Assembly: GCF_021018895.1 (NCBI RefSeq)
Contig: NC_079384.1
Location: 19,171,140 to 19,235,139 of the forward strand
Direction: 5' to 3'
From: Seriola aureovittata
Taxonomy: Eukaryota; Chordata; Actinopteri; Carangiformes; Carangidae
DNA: 64,000 bases
Of this stretch, positions 60,330 through 64,000 are shown piece after piece. Position numbers and translations under genes: made by a program. The notes under the pieces are model-generated. The model was not told the origin of the DNA. It was given only the letters and a program-made list of their open reading frames with translations, and did no database searches. Positions within the stretch are counted from its first letter, which is position 1, and each line of letters opens with the position of its first letter.

Positions 60330-62740
60330 GCTTGCAAAGTTCTTGAAATGGCTAAACTGAGGGCTTTTTGTAGCTGGCTGATTGGTGTTCAGTTTTGCAA
60401 GTAAGTGCCTTCAGGTGTGTATTTGAGTGGTTGCAATTACCCGATGTGTTTTGTATTTTGGATACATGTGTTTTCCAAATGGCACCCTGAGATTTCATTT
60501 TTGAACGAAGTGTCTTATGTATGAAATAGAGTGTAGTATGCGGGACCAAGTGTGTTGCATAAAGGAGTAAGTGTGTTGTAGAATTGCAACTAGAGTGCAA
60601 AGCAGCACTTTTGTTTAAGGTATGGGTACATGTGTTTGAGGTATGGTAACAAAAGCTTCAAGTTGTGTTACTTTAGTCTAAGCATGGGTCTATAGTGTTC
60701 AAGCAATGGGCAAAAACTGTAATATGCAGGGAATCGCCAAGTGGGAGGGGAGGCTGTGTTACAGATTTGTGGGAGTCTTAGTTCGACTTTCTACAGGAGG
60801 AGAGGAAAAGAAAAGATCTCTCGTTCATTTGCTCTTCCTCAAGCTGCTCTGATCCTGTCAGTTTATGTCTCCATTTCTACCGAGCATCTTTCCATCTACC
60901 CCACTTTCTTCTTCTGCTCAATCAAACCTGTCTGCTTCCTTCACTCCACATACTTTCATACCAGTCCTTCTTTACATGCCTCTATCTTTCACGTGGTTGC
61001 TAATACAGCTACTCAACGATTACCTCAAATTCTACTAGTAGTTGCTATGGGGTGATGCGTGTTAATTAACAATATTAAGAGCCTGAAATATTTTCAACCT
61101 AATGCTTCTCTTTTCCAAATATTTTTGTTGGTGAAAACATTTTCAGCCTTTTGTTTTTAATTAAGCCATAAATATTCTCTACAGTTGAATGTCAAAAATT
61201 TTCCCCCAGGAAACTTTCACATTGAAATCTGCTTTAGATTTGGTGAACACATTTTTGCTCTTGAGAAATTTCAAACTGAGGGAACCCAAATAGTCTAAAA
61301 TGGAGGATGCAAACACATAATCTTTTTCACACCATTTTTCAACTGTATTATACCTCTGCTCTTCTGAATGAGCAATGTCCAAAGAGTTTTTCTCTTTGTG
61401 CCCCCTTGTGCCATGAATGAAACTAGCCACAGTCATTGTTGGCCAATGCACAGCCTGCAGTTAGTCACTTCATTACTGAGCTTCCTACACCACCTGTTTC
61501 ATTAGCATGCAAATGAAAGTCATTGTCACTTTCTGCTGTCACCGAGCACTTGAGCAAAACTGCATGGACAGACCTATGTGACTTAAAAAGATAATGAGCA
61601 CTGGGACATTTTCTAAGTTTTAAGAGAGTCAGTTTCATTTATTCTCTATTTTTTTTCCTTTTTAATTTGTGAAATATAAATTTCTCTCAATAAAAATGTA
61701 ATATAATTAAACAGCAGGTAGCAACATGGAAATAAAATGTTGTGGCTGAAGGAAAATTTTTTAAGTGATGTTAGACTACAGCATGAAAATAGATCACTTC
61801 TCATTCAAAACCAAAAAGCACTTATTCTTTCAATGCATATGTAAAGGTAGCTGATGTTGTACTGAGAGAATTTGACAGAGCTGACCTTATAACAAGTCAA
61901 TCAGCTGTTGAAAAATTAAATAAAAAGCAAGCTTTCAGCTCTTTCATTAATAACCTTCATTATAGGTGCAAAGTATAAGAAAATAGATTTAATTTCATGT
62001 CTTATAAACCTACCTTTTTGTGAACTGATATTTATTGGGATTTTGAATGATTCCTTGGTTTTGTGTCTCCAATTTCAAGAGGTTTCGCACTCCCTGAACA
62101 CCAATTTCTTGAGTTTGCAGTGCTGCACATGGCATCTTTTAATGTAGTTCCTTGTGAATGCACTTATTTTTCAGATAGCTTAATTGTGTATATGTTATTG
62201 TGCAGATGCTGTGGCTGTAGATGTAGTAGTCCTGTTCCTTAGATCTTTACAGTGCTCCTTCTTCTCACCCCCCAGTCCTTGACTACAGTTTGGTTCAATA
62301 CCTATTGCTCCATAAATCCTGTTCTGTCAATATCAACAGCCATAACGGCTTGTCCTAAAGTGCCAAAGTCAGTCATACGTGGAGAATTTACATCAAGCCG
62401 CTGTTAAGATTGCAGGATCTGCAATGGGCCCATATTTCCTCTTCATCACAGCTAACTGGAGATAAGCTGACAGCAGTTAAAGCTTCAGTGGTACGATAGA
62501 TCAGCAGTGGGCCATCTGCTTGTCATTTCTGATTGGGGGCATAAATGTAGCTCTTTGTCTTTTAAAGAAACCAGTGTCCAAAAAGATTCAGATAGGAAGG
62601 GTCCAGGATTTCGTCCAGAGGAGCGGAAAGAGAGACACTGCCAGACAAGGACTCATGCACTCTGGATTTTTTTTAATCCTTCTTGAGTCGATGTATCTGG
62701 CCTGGCTGTCTGGAAGGCAGCAGATTGTCCTCACTTCACG

Positions 62741-62850
<110 letters not shown>

Positions 62851-64000
62851 AATACACACAGTAACTAAACACTTGATATAATTAAAAGGGTTTGATTTTG
62901 CCAAATTTCCACAGTGGGGACAATTAGGTTTATTACTGCGATAGCCAGTGGCAGCTCAAAATGTTAACAACCCGGGATCAAAACCACAATTACCTTATTT
63001 GAAACGGCAGTCACCCAGCTGGCAAATCATGTCTGTAGGCGATGAAAGGCATGAGACACCAGAGCAAAGAATGGCCTCTAGATTAAGTGTGGTGGCGTTA
63101 AAAACTGTGCAGGCTTTTGTTGGTGGGATTGGCAGAGCTGGCAGTAAGGAACTGTAGATGTGAAGCTGTTAAGAAGATAATGAGCTGCGTAGGCTGTCCA
63201 TGTATCAGCTATATGAGCTACTGATAATCATGAACCCTCTTCATAGATTAATAGGCGGGTAACAATACAGTCAGGCCAAAATTCTCTATAAAGGGCTTAT
63301 GGTTAAGTACACTAATATTTAAATAAAGTTTGACTAAAGTTGACTCATACCACCCACCATCCTTTTGGGGGTGGTTTGGTTAAATTGAGACAAATGGAAT
63401 ATGTCTTTGATTGTTAAACTCTTGTGATGAATTTTGGACATAAAGTTTTCAAACATTTATTATACTTTTGGACTAGCAGACTACTTTGAATGAAGGGAGT
63501 CACCAGCTTTTCAAGCGTTTGGTTGTACACGCTTGGCTGAGGTGGAGATGTTGTATCCAAATAGTCTTTAAATTATGTCATCTTAATTCACCCTCTTAGT
63601 CTGCAATGGTTTAACAGCACCCGACTGGAAAAATGGCGCCACCAGCTCTTTATGTCAATGAACCAACTCCTGGAAATGCACATTAATTAGCATTTTCTTT
63701 TGCTAGTTTTTCTCAAAGTTTTGTTGAATTTCTGCTATATTTTAGATGAAAACCCACCTATTGATGTAACGTTTCATAGTATTAGAGGTTCTACCTATTG
63801 TGAGCGCCTCAACAGTGGGCAGTTAAAGGTTAAACTGACATTTAAACCTTAATTAACTTTGGCAAAAAATGGATGAAAACAGGCTTCAGTTTTTAATATT
63901 AGCTTGTTTATAGATTTCAGTGGAAAACACAAATTGCAGATGCTTAAAGTAGTAAACAAGCAAATATTTTACAAGCAGATCCTGCACACTACATCCAATG

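Larger units (their letters stand above)
58271..60719 (-). mobile_element. IS630-like DNA transposon with TIRs, TA duplication and intron-split transposase
   Basis: The element is 2,449 bp. Its ends are inverted repeats matching at 23 of the first 25 positions (CAGTTTTTGCC..TTGCTTG, then AACAC). It is flanked by TA at 58269-58270 and 60720-60721, the target duplication of the IS630-Tc1-mariner superfamily. A transposase is encoded on the minus strand in three apparent exons (60329-60093, 59828-59546, 59364-58612) joined by GT-AG introns. It lies antisense within receptor intron 2. The first exon has a stop and a frameshift, so this copy is probably not autonomous. Confidence 0.85.

Noticed and set aside
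61179..61451. 90-codon frame on the minus strand
   Set aside because: No domain or motif recognised; the length is within chance for AT-rich DNA.

Overview
This window is teleost (probably percomorph) nuclear DNA. Two things show this. It holds broken relatives of the fish stonustoxin/neoverrucotoxin (SNTX) family, and it holds the first two coding exons of a delta-type ionotropic glutamate receptor with vertebrate exon phases. The background is fish-type: tRNA-derived SINEs, L2/Rex1-like LINE fragments, a Tc1 copy, hAT-like debris, an IS630-like DNA transposon with introns, and very long CA/TG microsatellites. There is no prokaryotic operon, CRISPR array or RNA gene that I can support.

Layout. 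1-6.2 kb: intergenic DNA with SINE and other repeat copies. 6.2-19.7 kb: a cluster of SNTX-like (MACPF/CDC-like, helical, thioredoxin-like, PRYSPRY) gene copies. Copy A (+) is the best preserved but has an in-frame stop and a frameshift. A PRYSPRY-end relic lies at about 9.94-10.06 kb. Copy B (-) has lost most of its MACPF region. Copy C (+) has lost the start codon and has many breaks. A and B converge; B and C are head to head and share a recognisable 5' leader exon. No copy looks able to make the full-length family protein. 19.7-28 kb: intergenic, with a LINE reverse-transcriptase fragment near 23.6-24.3 kb and a common fish repeat beside it.

28-64 kb: the 5' part of a GRID1-like glutamate receptor gene (+). 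A CpG-rich leader region at about 28.1-29.7 kb precedes coding exon 1 (29714-29795; signal peptide and start of the mature protein). Intron 1 is 16.2 kb, exon 2 is 46037-46192 (start of the amino-terminal domain), and intron 2 runs past the window end. Both coding exons end in phase 1 and fit each other. Intron 1 holds a LINE 3' end, a SINE, an AT-rich palindromic repeat block and a CpG-rich possible alternative first exon near 44.1-44.5 kb. Intron 2 holds a 390-bp polypurine tract, a decayed Tc1 element split by a second insertion (51.4-52.8 kb), an 84-unit TG array and a complete-looking TA-flanked IS630-like element (58271-60719).

The genes do not form a pathway. The SNTX copies are a local duplicate family in decay beside a conserved neuronal receptor gene whose large introns have collected mobile elements. 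I ran no database search; names rest on recognising motifs, exon phases and conserved residues in the translated sequence.
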